Assembly: GCF_900182645.1 (NCBI RefSeq)
Contig: NZ_FXTA01000005.1
Location: 248,001-312,000, forward strand
Length of the DNA stretch: 64,000 nt
Direction: 5' to 3'
Origin: Flavobacterium resistens
GTDB taxonomy: Bacteria > Bacteroidota > Bacteroidia > Flavobacteriales > Flavobacteriaceae
Part shown: positions 45,037 through 53,944 of the stretch, in pieces
Layout of the letters: every line of letters starts with the position of its first letter
Numbering within the stretch: the stretch's first letter is position 1
Program-made: the position numbers and the translations under genes
The notes under the pieces: generated by a model
What the model was told of the DNA's origin: nothing
Database searches by the model: none
What the model saw: the letters and a program-made list of their open reading frames with translations, nothing else

Positions 45037-45194
45037 TTATACTTCTTAGAATATATTTAATTTTTGCTCAATATTAGATAGAATGTTTTTCATTTTGAAA
45101 TACAATTGAATATTTTTTCTATAAAATTTAATCTAGGGGGATCCTTTATAATTTAACAAGATTTTTAGTCGATTATAAATTTATAAAAACGCAA

Positions 45195-45219
45195 AAAGGT
45201 GTTTTTAAAAAACACCTTT
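45195..45219 (-). terminator. Intrinsic terminator after the dehydratase gene
   Basis: An inverted repeat AAAGGTGTT (45195-45203) / AACACCTTT (45211-45219), which can extend by a few A-T pairs, is followed on the minus transcript by TTTTTGCGTTTTT. It lies 41 bases past the stop codon at 45260 and separates the Wzx/Wzy module from the wzm-led module. The rest of the 223-base gap (45037-45259) shows nothing else I can support. Confidence 0.85.
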
Positions 45220-45259
45220 CATAATTATTTAAATTAAACTAGATTTTATTGTACGGAAA

Positions 45260-47275
45260 TTATTTATCCAAAACTTCAAAAGTAGAATTCATACTTTTAA
45301 ATTCAGGAACAATTTTTTTCATTTTTGCAACAATATCATCATTGTCATAGAAGTCGGCTATACCAATAAGTTCGTCTATATCGGTGTGCAAATTTTCATA
45401 TTCATCCTGAATTTCCTGCGCAATCATGATTTTGTTATGATAAGTTGGCAACGTTTTAGAAGTATCATTTAATAATTCTTCATAAAGCTTTTCTCCAGGT
45501 CGTAGCCCAACAATTTTTATCTTGATCTCTTTATCTGGAATAAAACCTGCTAGTTTGATCATTTTTTTTGCCAAATCTATAATTCTAACTGGTTTACCCA
45601 TATCAAAAATATAAATTTCCCCTCCATTACCCATCGCACCGGCTTCCAATACTAATTGACAAGCCTCAGGAATGGTCATAAAATAACGTATAATATCTTG
45701 ATGCGTTATTGTTACAGGCCCGCCCTCAGCAATTTGTTTTGTAAACAATGGAACTACAGAACCATTTGATCCCAATACATTTCCGAAACGAGTCGTAATA
45801 AATTTTGTAATCGTTTCATTATTTTCTCTTTGGTTTTTCAAAAATAATGATTGAACATATTTTTCAGCAATTCGCTTGCTTGCGCCCATAACATTGCTAG
45901 GATTCACAGCTTTATCTGTTGACACCATAACAAATTTTTTGACACGATATTTACATGCTAAGTCTGCTAAATTCTTGGTTCCTTTTATATTTGTCAAAAT
46001 AGCCTGAGATGGATTTTCTTCCATCAAAGGAACATGTTTATAAGCTGCAGCATGAAAAACAACATGCGGATTATAGCTTTTAAAAACCTTTTCTAATGCT
46101 TTCTTGCTTTTTACATCAGCTATTACTGCAACAATTTTTGTTTCAGCTTTTGTTGCAAATGTTTCTAAGCATAAATTGTGCAAAGGAGTTTCAGCATGAT
46201 CTAGAATAATTACAACTTTAGGATTAAAACCAAGAACTTGTCTTACTATCTCGCTTCCAATTGAACCTGCTGCGCCTGTAATTAAAATCGTCTTATCTTT
46301 TAATTGTTTAGAAATCGATTTACTGTCTAAAACAATTGGCTTTCTTTCTAACAAATCCTCGATCTGAATATTTTTAACTTTCTGAGAAATTTCTTTTTGA
46401 TTTTCCCAATCTGATATAAGCGGAACTGTATAAACTCTGTAATTAAATTCCAAACATTGATCTACAATAATTAATTGCTCATCTTTAGATAAACTTTTAT
46501 CAGCAATGATCACTCCTTCTGCTGCGACTGAACGCATTAAAGCAGGCAATTTTTTTCTTAAAATCAAAATTGGCAAATCAAGCATCCTTTTTGATGCGTT
46601 TTGATTGTTTTTATCAACAAATCCAACAATTTTAAATCGGGATGGTGTTTCAAATTTTAATGCATTTGCAACAGAAATTGCATTTGCATCTGTTCCATAA
46701 ATTACCGTTCTAATAAGTTTTGTATTTGCCTTTTCTGAAAAATATAACTCAAAGGTTTGCTTAACAATTACGCGGTATAAGAACAACCCGCAAAATGATA
46801 AAACCAAATTGATAAAAAGGGCTGTGTTTAAAAAAGCTTTATGTCCTGTATATAATTCAAAAACCAAATTGAAAAATAAAAAGAACACTAAAACAGACAT
46901 TTGTGAAAACAGTAATTTTATAGCATCAATATAAGATGAATGCCTTATAATTCCTGAATAAGTTCTAAACAGCCAAAAGAAAAATATGTTTACGATTATT
47001 AAACTTGAAACAAAATAAAAGTCGTGAGATGTAATAATATACCCTAATGCCGTCCCTTCAAACAACATATAAGTAAAACTAAACGAAAATATTAAGACCA
47101 TTACATCAATCGCAACAATAATCCACCTAGGTAAATAGCTAAGGTTATTTATATGTGCCCTTAGGTTTCTAGGAGATAATGAGTTATGCAAAACGTCAGC
47201 TATTTTGGCCTGTTTATCTGTATTCAATGGTATTAATTTTGATTCTGCAAATTTGTAGGTCTTACAAAAATACAA
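45260..47275 (-). CDS. Membrane-bound UDP-GlcNAc 4,6-dehydratase (FlaA1/WbpM/PglF type)
   Basis: About 671 residues: four N-terminal membrane helices (to ~170), a CoA-binding-like linker domain, then an extended SDR. The NAD loop is 'TGAAGSIGSE' (333-342) and the active site is Thr453-Asp454-Lys455 with Met463 and Lys467, the WbpM-type variant that lacks Tyr. The product, a UDP-4-keto-6-deoxy-HexNAc, feeds the 4-reductase (52167) and aminotransferase (49649) of the same operon. No ATG precedes the first helix; the start is a TTG, either 47275 or 47227. A TATTTTTG element just inside the longer version would favour 47227. It is followed by a terminator. Confidence 0.9.
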   Translation of the reverse strand: MYFCKTYKFAESKLIPLNTDKQAKIADVLHNSLSPRNLRAHINNLSYLPRWIIVAIDVMVLIFSFSFTYMLFEGTALGYIITSHDFYFVSSLIIVNIFFFWLFRTYSGIIRHSSYIDAIKLLFSQMSVLVFFLFFNLVFELYTGHKAFLNTALFINLVLSFCGLFLYRVIVKQTFELYFSEKANTKLIRTVIYGTDANAISVANALKFETPSRFKIVGFVDKNNQNASKRMLDLPILILRKKLPALMRSVAAEGVIIADKSLSKDEQLIIVDQCLEFNYRVYTVPLISDWENQKEISQKVKNIQIEDLLERKPIVLDSKSISKQLKDKTILITGAAGSIGSEIVRQVLGFNPKVVIILDHAETPLHNLCLETFATKAETKIVAVIADVKSKKALEKVFKSYNPHVVFHAAAYKHVPLMEENPSQAILTNIKGTKNLADLACKYRVKKFVMVSTDKAVNPSNVMGASKRIAEKYVQSLFLKNQRENNETITKFITTRFGNVLGSNGSVVPLFTKQIAEGGPVTITHQDIIRYFMTIPEACQLVLEAGAMGNGGEIYIFDMGKPVRIIDLAKKMIKLAGFIPDKEIKIKIVGLRPGEKLYEELLNDTSKTLPTYHNKIMIAQEIQDEYENLHTDIDELIGIADFYDNDDIVAKMKKIVPEFKSMNSTFEVLDK

Positions 47276-47310
47276 ATTAAACGTTTAAAAAAGTATTTCT
47301 ACTAAGTAAA

Positions 47311-48195
47311 TTAAATTTTGGCTCCTTTTTTCTTTTGCTTTAAAAACTCAATTAGGTAACTTCCGTAGCCTGATTTGACTAAAGGTAATGCAAGTTCCTC
47401 TAATTGAGAATCATTTATAAAACCTTGTCTCCATGCAATCTCTTCAACACATCCTACCTTAAGTCCTTGTCTTTCTTCTAAAACTTGCACAAATTGACCA
47501 GCTTGCATTAAACTATTAAAAGTTCCTGTATCTAACCAAGCTGTTCCTCTGCTTAAAATACCAACTTTTAATGCTTTTCGTTCTAAATAAACTTTGTTAA
47601 CATCTGTAATTTCATATTCACCACGAGAGCTTGGTTTAATGTTTTTTGCAATTTCGACCACTGAGTTGTCATAGAAATACAATCCTGGAACTGCATAGCT
47701 TGATTTTGGTTCAAGTGGCTTTTCTTCTATTGAAATCGCTTTTAAATTTTCATCAAATTCAACTACTCCATATCGTTCTGGATCTGAAACATGATAAGCA
47801 AATACAACTCCTCCTTCTGGCTTTGTGTTTGATTTTAAAAGCTCTTGCATATTAGAACCAAAAAATATGTTATCACCTAATATTAAAGCTACATCATCAT
47901 CTCCAATAAATTCTTCTCCAATTACAAAGGCTTGAGCCAGACCATTTGGTATTGCTTGCTCTGCATAACTAAATTTACACCCTAAATCTGAACCATCTCC
48001 AAGCAGTTTTTTAAAATTTGGCAAATCATGAGGAGTAGAAATAATTAATATCTCATTAATTCCAGACATCATTAAAGTTGACAACGGATAATAAATCATA
48101 GGTTTATCATATACCGGCATTAATTGTTTGCTAACTGCCAATGTCAATGGATGCAATCTTGTACCGGATCCCCCCGCTAGTATAATTCCTTTCAT
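47311..48195 (-). CDS. rfbA: Glucose-1-phosphate thymidylyltransferase
   Basis: First enzyme of dTDP-L-rhamnose synthesis (RmlA), 294 residues. 'KGIILAGGSGTRLHPLTLAV' opens the protein, and 'PVYDKPMIYYPLSTLMMSGI', 'LGDNIFFG', 'YGVVEFDENLKAISIEEKP', 'YFYDNSVVEIAKNIKPSSRG' and 'LDTGTFNSLM' are all diagnostic. The ATG at 48195 is preferred over a TTG nine codons upstream because the family starts at the glycine loop. It follows rfbD after 42 bases. rfbB, needed between this step and RmlC, is not in the window. Confidence 0.95.
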   Translation of the reverse strand: MKGIILAGGSGTRLHPLTLAVSKQLMPVYDKPMIYYPLSTLMMSGINEILIISTPHDLPNFKKLLGDGSDLGCKFSYAEQAIPNGLAQAFVIGEEFIGDDDVALILGDNIFFGSNMQELLKSNTKPEGGVVFAYHVSDPERYGVVEFDENLKAISIEEKPLEPKSSYAVPGLYFYDNSVVEIAKNIKPSSRGEYEITDVNKVYLERKALKVGILSRGTAWLDTGTFNSLMQAGQFVQVLEERQGLKVGCVEEIAWRQGFINDSQLEELALPLVKSGYGSYLIEFLKQKKKGAKI

Positions 48196-48237
48196 ATTTT
48201 TAATTTTAATTTCAAAAGCCAAAGCTATTGAAATAGA

Positions 48238-49083
48238 TTATTCAATCATTTTTTTCAAACTTTCTCTATAATGTGGAACATTCAAATTATAAATCTCTTT
48301 GATCTTTTTTTTATCTAATAATGAAAATTCTGGACGTTTTGCTGGAGTTGGATATGATGATGATGGAATTCCTCCTACTTTACAATCATATTTCCCTAAT
48401 TCTTGAATGCTCAACGCAAATTCATACCAACTTATTTCACCTTCATTCGAATAATTATAAATTCCAGGAATCCATTCTGAATTTTCTAAAATATCAATCA
48501 TCGCCTGAGCTAAATCTGCCGCATAAGTTGGAGAACCAATCTGATCATTTACTACATTAATCGTCTCTCTCTCTTGCATTAATCGTTGCATGGTTTTAAC
48601 AAAATTGTTTCCAAATTTACTATACACCCATGATGTTCTAATGATAATCGAATCTGGATTTTCCTTTAAACAGGCAATTTCGCCAGCTCTTTTACTCTCA
48701 CCATAAACATTTATTGGGTTTGTCTCAGCTTCTTCATTTAAAGCAATTGAAGAAGACCCATCAAAAACGTAATCTGTTGAAACATGAATTAATTTAGCTT
48801 TTTTTTCTGAAGCGTATTTTGCTATGATTTCAACAGCCAAATGGTTTACGGCAAAGGCTATTTCTTTCTCACTTTCGGCTTTATCAACTGCCGTGTAAGC
48901 ACCACAATTAAAAATTACATCTGGATCAATATCATTTAATTGAACTTTTAATAAATCTAGATTATCTAGTGTTATCTTGGTTCGATCAGCAAAAATCCAT
49001 TCAAAATCTTTATTATTACCAGATAAAACCTTCAATTCAGACCCTAATTGTCCATTTGCTCCAGTTACAAGTATTTTTTTCAT
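48238..49083 (-). CDS. rfbD: dTDP-4-dehydrorhamnose reductase
   Basis: Last step of dTDP-L-rhamnose synthesis (RmlD), 281 residues. The NAD(P) loop 'TGANGQLGSE' is at 7-16, 'STDYVFDGSS' at 102-111 and the catalytic Tyr127-x3-Lys131 lies in 'VYGESKRAGE'. 'IIRTSWVYSKFGNNFVKTM' and 'GSPTYAADLAQAM' are RmlD-specific. Its start overlaps the rfbC stop by one base. Confidence 0.95.
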   Translation of the reverse strand: MKKILVTGANGQLGSELKVLSGNNKDFEWIFADRTKITLDNLDLLKVQLNDIDPDVIFNCGAYTAVDKAESEKEIAFAVNHLAVEIIAKYASEKKAKLIHVSTDYVFDGSSSIALNEEAETNPINVYGESKRAGEIACLKENPDSIIIRTSWVYSKFGNNFVKTMQRLMQERETINVVNDQIGSPTYAADLAQAMIDILENSEWIPGIYNYSNEGEISWYEFALSIQELGKYDCKVGGIPSSSYPTPAKRPEFSLLDKKKIKEIYNLNVPHYRESLKKMIE

Positions 49084-49631
49084 TAGAACAAACTATTACA
49101 ATTTTCAATAAATGGAAGAACTTGATCTTTTTCAGAAACAATTGCATCTTTTAAATCCATCCCCCAATCAATATTTAGAGATGGATCATCATATTTTATA
49201 CCACCTTCAGAAGCTTTGTTATAAAATTGATCACATTTGTACATTACAGAAGCCGTTTCGCTAATAACAGAAAAACCATGTGCAAATCCTTGAGGCACTA
49301 ATAACTGTTTTTTATTTTCCGCTGACAATAAAACACTAAATGATTTACCATAAGTAGGCGAATCTTTTCTTAAATCTACCGCTACATCAATAATTTCACC
49401 TTCTAAAACTCGAACTAATTTTGTTTGAGCAAACGGCGGGTTTTGATAATGCAAACCTCTCAAAGTTCCTTTTTTAGAAAAGGACTGATTGTCTTGAACA
49501 AAATCAATATTAATTCCTAAATCTTGAAATTTAGTTTTGCTATATGATTCAAAAAAATACCCTCTTTCGTCACCAAAAACGGTTGGTTCTACAATTACTA
49601 AATCTTTTATAAATGTTTCTTCAATTTTCAT
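49083..49631 (-). CDS. rfbC: dTDP-4-dehydrorhamnose 3,5-epimerase
   Basis: RmlC, 182 residues, a cupin-fold epimerase. 'DERGYFFESYSKTKFQDLGI', 'TLRGLHYQNPPFAQTKLV' with the catalytic His61, 'VDLRKDSPTYGK' and 'VPQGFAHGFSV' are the standard RmlC blocks, ending 'DPSLNIDWG'. Length and order are normal. With rfbD and rfbA it indicates L-rhamnose in the repeat unit. Confidence 0.95.
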   Translation of the reverse strand: MKIEETFIKDLVIVEPTVFGDERGYFFESYSKTKFQDLGINIDFVQDNQSFSKKGTLRGLHYQNPPFAQTKLVRVLEGEIIDVAVDLRKDSPTYGKSFSVLLSAENKKQLLVPQGFAHGFSVISETASVMYKCDQFYNKASEGGIKYDDPSLNIDWGMDLKDAIVSEKDQVLPFIENCNSLF

Positions 49632-49648
49632 ATTTTTCTTTACTTCAT

Positions 49649-50773
49649 TTAAAAAAGAAGTTCTACAACTTCTTTAATTCTAATTTTATCTTCGTTTTTT
49701 AAATTTGATCCTGATGGCAGGCATAAACCTTTTTTAAATAATTCTTCAGCAATATTGCTTCCATAGTACGGATATTTTTCAAAAAATGGTTGTAAATGCA
49801 TAGGTTTCCATAAAGGACGACTTTCTATGTTAGCATTATCAAAGGCAATTCGCAAATTTTCTCTTTGCTCTTCCGATTCCAATAATATTGTATTTAACCA
49901 ATAGTTTGAAAAATAATCTTCATTTAAATTATCAAAAAATTCTACATTTTGAATTTTACCAAAAAGTTCCTTATAAAATAAGTGATTATTTCTCCTTGAA
50001 CCGATATTATTTTTTAATATTTTCATTTGTCCAATACCAATGCCTGCACAAATGTTACTCATTCTGTAATTATAACCGATTTCACTATGTTGATAATGAA
50101 CCGCTTTGTCTTTTGACTGAGTGGCATAAAATATAGCCTTATCTTTTATTTCTTTAGAGTTAGAAATCAATGCCCCTCCGCTAGAAGTGGTAATAATCTT
50201 ATTTCCATTAAATGACAAAATTCCAATAGCACCAAAACTTCCACATTTTTTCCCTTTATAACAACTCCCAAGTGCCTCAGCGCTGTCTTCAACTATTGGA
50301 ATTTCATATTTATCAGCAATTGCATGAATTTCATCAACTTTATAAGGCATACCGTATAAATGAACAGCAATAATTGCTTTTGGTTTTTTCCCTTTTTTTA
50401 TTCTGTCTTTAATGGCAATTTCAAGATTTTCTGGACAAATGTTCCAAGTTTCTTTTTCGCTGTCAACAAAAACAGGAATAGCTCCCTGATACAAAATCGG
50501 ATTTGCGGATGCAGAAAATGTCATTGTCTGACAAATAACTTCATCATCCTTTTTTACACCTAATAAAATCAGTGCTAAATGAATTGCAGATGTTCCGGAA
50601 TTTAATGCTGCTACAAATAAGTTTTCACCTAAATATCCTTGGAGCTCACTTTCGAAATTATCGACATTTGGGCCTCCAGAAGTTATCCTATTATCTTCAA
50701 GAGCTTTTGAAATATATTCTTTTTCAAAACCACTTTGCACTCCTATGGACAAATAAATTCTAGAATTATCCAT
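49649..50773 (-). CDS. PglE-like UDP-4-keto-6-deoxy-HexNAc aminotransferase (DegT family)
   Basis: PLP-dependent aminotransferase of 374 residues. Asp163 ('IVEDSAEALGS') and the Schiff-base Lys192 in 'SFNGNKIITTSSGG' are present. That SFNGNKIITT block is characteristic of PglE/LegC-type enzymes that put an amino group at C4 of the 4,6-dehydratase product. The upstream dehydratase of this pathway is at 45260 in the same operon. The likely product is a 2-acetamido-4-amino-2,4,6-trideoxyhexose nucleotide (bacillosamine type). The start overlaps the cupin gene by eight bases. Confidence 0.87.
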   Translation of the reverse strand: MDNSRIYLSIGVQSGFEKEYISKALEDNRITSGGPNVDNFESELQGYLGENLFVAALNSGTSAIHLALILLGVKKDDEVICQTMTFSASANPILYQGAIPVFVDSEKETWNICPENLEIAIKDRIKKGKKPKAIIAVHLYGMPYKVDEIHAIADKYEIPIVEDSAEALGSCYKGKKCGSFGAIGILSFNGNKIITTSSGGALISNSKEIKDKAIFYATQSKDKAVHYQHSEIGYNYRMSNICAGIGIGQMKILKNNIGSRRNNHLFYKELFGKIQNVEFFDNLNEDYFSNYWLNTILLESEEQRENLRIAFDNANIESRPLWKPMHLQPFFEKYPYYGSNIAEELFKKGLCLPSGSNLKNEDKIRIKEVVELLF

Positions 50774-51191
50774 TTATTAACCAATAATCTGCTGGATAGC
50801 GAATATCATCATCCTTTACATCTGATAAGGGTAAAGTTGAAAATGACATTAATTTTGAATTACTGTCTAATGATTCAATCGCATTAGCATAGCCCGCTGG
50901 GATATGAACTATTTTACTGTCAGCTTCTGAAACAAATATCGTCTCAATTTTTAAGTTTTTTGATGGATTTTCCCAATCATCAATTTTTACAAAATGAATT
51001 TTAAAAGTCCCGGATAAGCAATAAAAATTTTTAGCATCTAGTTTATGCCCTTGCCAAGCTCTAATAGGATTCTCATCAGAATTGCTTATTATATAAAACC
51101 TCTCAATATCTTGAAAACTGAAATCATTAACATATGAAATAGTACCTCGGTGATCTGAAAAATTTCCTCCTTGAATTACTTTAGGAATCAT
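50766..51191 (-). CDS. Cupin-fold sugar epimerase/isomerase-like protein
   Basis: 141 residues of a RmlC-like jelly roll: 'GGNFSDHRGTISYVNDFSFQ', 'RFYIISNSDENPIRAWQGHK', 'FYCLSGTFKIHFVKIDDW' and 'IVHIPAGYANAIESL'. It resembles the small single-domain proteins annotated as sugar epimerase and, more distantly, FdtA/WxcM ketoisomerases. The 'RAWQGHK' segment supplies a His. It sits between the WecA-like transferase and the C4 aminotransferase, with overlaps at both ends, so it probably acts on a keto sugar nucleotide of this pathway. The exact reaction is not assigned. Confidence 0.72.
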   Translation of the reverse strand: MIPKVIQGGNFSDHRGTISYVNDFSFQDIERFYIISNSDENPIRAWQGHKLDAKNFYCLSGTFKIHFVKIDDWENPSKNLKIETIFVSEADSKIVHIPAGYANAIESLDSNSKLMSFSTLPLSDVKDDDIRYPADYWLING

Positions 51192-52153
51192 ACTTCTGCT
51201 CTTAAATTATTTTTGTTTATCAAATAAAATTTTGCTGAATAAATAAATAGCAAAGGCGGCACTACAATTAAAAATATAACTGCATCTTGAAATTTTTGAT
51301 AGAGAACGACAACTAAAAAAGAAATTCCAGTCTGCATTAAAGCATAAAGCAAAGCTACTAATCTATGTTGTAACTTATATTCATTGCTCAGAATCTGATA
51401 TAAATGCAATCTATGTGCTTCAAAAATATTCTGTTTAAGATAAATTCTGTGCAAGATTGTGCAAACTGCATCGACTCCATAAACCGCTAAAAACAACAAC
51501 CAAATAAGTGACTCGGTAACAAGAATTAATTTTAAAACTAAATATATTATCCAAAAAGCTATGGCAATACTTCCAACGTCACCGGCAAAACATTTTGCTT
51601 TTTTACGATAATTAAAAAATAAAAAAACTAAGCTTGCAAGCATAGCATATTTTATAAAATTTCCGTCAGTAAAAAGCTGGATTTTTGTATTTACATATAA
51701 CAAAGATCCCATCACAACAAGAGTATAAAGCCCAGTAATGCCATTAATGCCATCCATAAAATTATAAGCATTTATTAGTCCAATTGCGATAACATAAGCA
51801 ATAACAATACCCCAAATCGGCATTGTATTGAATAAATTCAGATCGTAAAAAATTAATGTAATTGAAAGGAAATGAATTGAAATTCGGATTTTATTTGATA
51901 AACTCTGAATATCATCCCAAAAACTAACTAAGCTTACAAGAGTAATTCCTGTAAAAAAAAGATAATTGTTTTGAATATGCTGTACAAAATAAAGCAAGGC
52001 TGAAAACCAAAAAATGATTCCGCCTCCTCTTAATGTTATTTCTGTATGTGAACTTCTTTGATTTGGTTTGTCAATTATATTAAATCTGTCTGCTACTCTA
52101 AAATAAAGCAACATAATAGCCATTAAGATAATTCCTAAAATTGTGTATTCCAT
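51188..52153 (-). CDS. WecA/WbpL-like polyprenyl-phosphate HexNAc-1-phosphate transferase
   Basis: Integral membrane enzyme of 321 residues with about ten helices. 'DKPNQRSSHTEITLRGGGI' and the paired acidic 'SFWDDIQSL' (Asp80/81) are followed by 'NAYNFMDGINGI' (Asp134), 'CFAGDVGSIAIAF' and a 'HRLHLYQIL' loop. All belong to the MraY/WecA superfamily. It transfers HexNAc-1-P to undecaprenyl phosphate to start the repeat unit. The gene beside a WbpV/WbpK-like reductase recalls the WbpL arrangement, where the primer sugar is QuiNAc or FucNAc. That sugar choice is inferred. Confidence 0.9.
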   Translation of the reverse strand: MEYTILGIILMAIMLLYFRVADRFNIIDKPNQRSSHTEITLRGGGIIFWFSALLYFVQHIQNNYLFFTGITLVSLVSFWDDIQSLSNKIRISIHFLSITLIFYDLNLFNTMPIWGIVIAYVIAIGLINAYNFMDGINGITGLYTLVVMGSLLYVNTKIQLFTDGNFIKYAMLASLVFLFFNYRKKAKCFAGDVGSIAIAFWIIYLVLKLILVTESLIWLLFLAVYGVDAVCTILHRIYLKQNIFEAHRLHLYQILSNEYKLQHRLVALLYALMQTGISFLVVVLYQKFQDAVIFLIVVPPLLFIYSAKFYLINKNNLRAEV

Positions 52154-52166
52154 TTTTCTTTAAAAT

Positions 52167-53084
52167 CTATTGAAATGTTTTTACATCTCTAACACCAACT
52201 TTTTTAATATATTCCAAAACAGGTTTTGGTTTCCAATCAAAAAGTTGTTTTGCCTTAGAATCATCAAACGTTAAGTTTGAAGTTATTTTTTTTACTTTTG
52301 ACGTGTTAACTGGAGCACGATTCCCTAGTAAATCTCCTATTTTACCAATAACTTTTGCCAAAATGAGAGGTAAACTTAAATAGCGTTTACCATTCGTAGA
52401 AAGTGCTTTACTTAATTCATCAAAACTTGGATGAACATTATCGGTTAAATTATATATTCCACCCACAGATGCTGCAATGAAAATAAATGAGGTAACATCA
52501 TCAACCAAAATCATACTTTTCCTTGCCTTACCTTTATCAATATTAAAATAAAACCCTTTATCAATAGCTTTTATCATTGCTCCTAAATTTCCGGGAGGAT
52601 TTTTACCGACCAATAAAGGCAACCTAAGAATCGTACACACTATTTTATTCTTCTCACACCAATTTAAAACTGCTTTTTCTGCCTCAATCTTGCTCAATCC
52701 GTATGCGTCAGAAGCCATTAAAGGGTGTTCTTCATCAATATTTACTCCAAAATCTTTTCCGTATACAGCTACAGAACTTATTAAAACGAACTGTTTTGGC
52801 AAAGAGGCGCCTTTCTCAAGTCCTTTCAATAGATTTAGAGTCCCAACAACGTTTACATCATAAAACTGTTTTTTTTCTAATTCTGTTTTGGGAACAACAT
52901 GAGCCTTCCCTGCTGCATGAATTACAAGATCAAAACTTTCTTTAAAAACAGGGATTTCTTTTTCTAAAGATATTTTATAATCTCCAGCTGTTCTTGATAA
53001 TGTTTTGATATGATTATCGGCATGAGTTCCTTCTGATATAGATTTACCTAAAAATCCATTTGCACCAGTTAATAATATATTCAT
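52167..53084 (-). CDS. NAD-dependent epimerase/reductase (WbpV/WbpK-like 4-keto reductase)
   Basis: Extended SDR of 305 residues: 'LLTGANGFLGKSI' (5-17), Ser103/Ser104, and Tyr128-x3-Lys132 in 'DAYGLSKIEAE'. 'TILRLPLLVGKNPPGNLGAM' and 'KSMILVDDVTSFI' are blocks shared with WbpV/WbpK and related enzymes that reduce UDP-4-keto-6-deoxy-GlcNAc to UDP-QuiNAc or UDP-FucNAc. The required 4,6-dehydratase is at 45260 and the partner primer transferase is the next gene. A plain UDP-GlcNAc 4-epimerase is the alternative. Confidence 0.78.
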   Translation of the reverse strand: MNILLTGANGFLGKSISEGTHADNHIKTLSRTAGDYKISLEKEIPVFKESFDLVIHAAGKAHVVPKTELEKKQFYDVNVVGTLNLLKGLEKGASLPKQFVLISSVAVYGKDFGVNIDEEHPLMASDAYGLSKIEAEKAVLNWCEKNKIVCTILRLPLLVGKNPPGNLGAMIKAIDKGFYFNIDKGKARKSMILVDDVTSFIFIAASVGGIYNLTDNVHPSFDELSKALSTNGKRYLSLPLILAKVIGKIGDLLGNRAPVNTSKVKKITSNLTFDDSKAKQLFDWKPKPVLEYIKKVGVRDVKTFQ

Positions 53085-53085
53085 T

Positions 53086-53874
53086 TTAATAAAAGCTTTT
53101 TAACCATCCCCATTTATTAAAATATACAATCGCACTTTCTACTGTTATCCATTTAAATTTTAGTTTTTTATGCGTGAGCTTTGCAAAGTGATGGTAAACA
53201 TGTGCCTCTGGGTAATAAGCAGTAGTAGAAACCTCTAAAAATCTTCTAGTCAAATCTGCATCTTCCAGATACATGAAGATTCTATCATCAAACAAACCTA
53301 CTTTTTTAAGAATGTCGGTTCTTAAAAACATAAAACAACCTGATAAATAAGGCACATTGTATATTATATCGTTATAATCTTTATCCTTATATTCATATTT
53401 ATTCATTCTTTTTTTGAACATTTTTTTTAAGAAAGAAGGCATAAATCCTCTAGCAAATAAATCAAAAAAAGTTGGATTAGTTTTACACAAATATTGAAAC
53501 TCTCCACTTGGATAAGTAACTTTAGGCATAACATGGCCAATTTCGAGATTGGTATCCATAAATACGCATAATTTTTCCAAATTCCCTTTCTCAAAATATA
53601 TATCGGGATTCAAAACTAAGTGGTAATCAGAATCTAAATTAAAAGCTTTTTCTATCGCTAGATTATGAGCTGCGCCAAATCCCGGATTAGACGGATTATG
53701 AATATATTCTATCCTTGGATCATCTTCTAAAACTTTCAAATCATCATTTGGAGAATTATCTACAAGATATAATTTTACACTTAAATTTGTATTTAAGAAT
53801 GAATTAATAGCTTCTCTTAACATTGTAACGTCGTTATTGTATAAAACAATACATGAAGTTATTCTTGTTTTCAT
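53086..53874 (-). CDS. GT2-family glycosyltransferase, rhamnosyltransferase-like
   Basis: GT-A enzyme of 262 residues: 'TSCIVLYNNDVTMLREAIN', 'VKLYLVDNSPNDDLKVL', 'NPGFGAAHNLAIEKAF', the metal site 'HLVLNPDIYFE' (NPD in place of DxD) and 'FMYLEDADLTRRFLE'. This block pattern is that of WbbL-type rhamnosyltransferases that add L-rhamnose next to the primer HexNAc. The dTDP-rhamnose genes in the same operon support that, but linkage and donor are inferred. The start overlaps nothing; a 70-base gap lies upstream. Confidence 0.85.
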   Translation of the reverse strand: MKTRITSCIVLYNNDVTMLREAINSFLNTNLSVKLYLVDNSPNDDLKVLEDDPRIEYIHNPSNPGFGAAHNLAIEKAFNLDSDYHLVLNPDIYFEKGNLEKLCVFMDTNLEIGHVMPKVTYPSGEFQYLCKTNPTFFDLFARGFMPSFLKKMFKKRMNKYEYKDKDYNDIIYNVPYLSGCFMFLRTDILKKVGLFDDRIFMYLEDADLTRRFLEVSTTAYYPEAHVYHHFAKLTHKKLKFKWITVESAIVYFNKWGWLKSFY

Positions 53875-53944
53875 TTTTAGTTAATTATTTTACTTAGTCA
53901 AAAAATTTAATGATAATATATTATTGATACATTCGATAATCATT

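Noticed and set aside
45037..45194. Promoter for wzm
   Set aside because: A transcript start is expected after the terminator, but no TAnnTTTG with a TTG at a suitable distance was found; only partial matches are present.
48196..48222. Longer rfbA from a TTG at 48222
   Set aside because: RmlA proteins begin at or just before the glycine loop; the ATG at 48195 gives exactly that.
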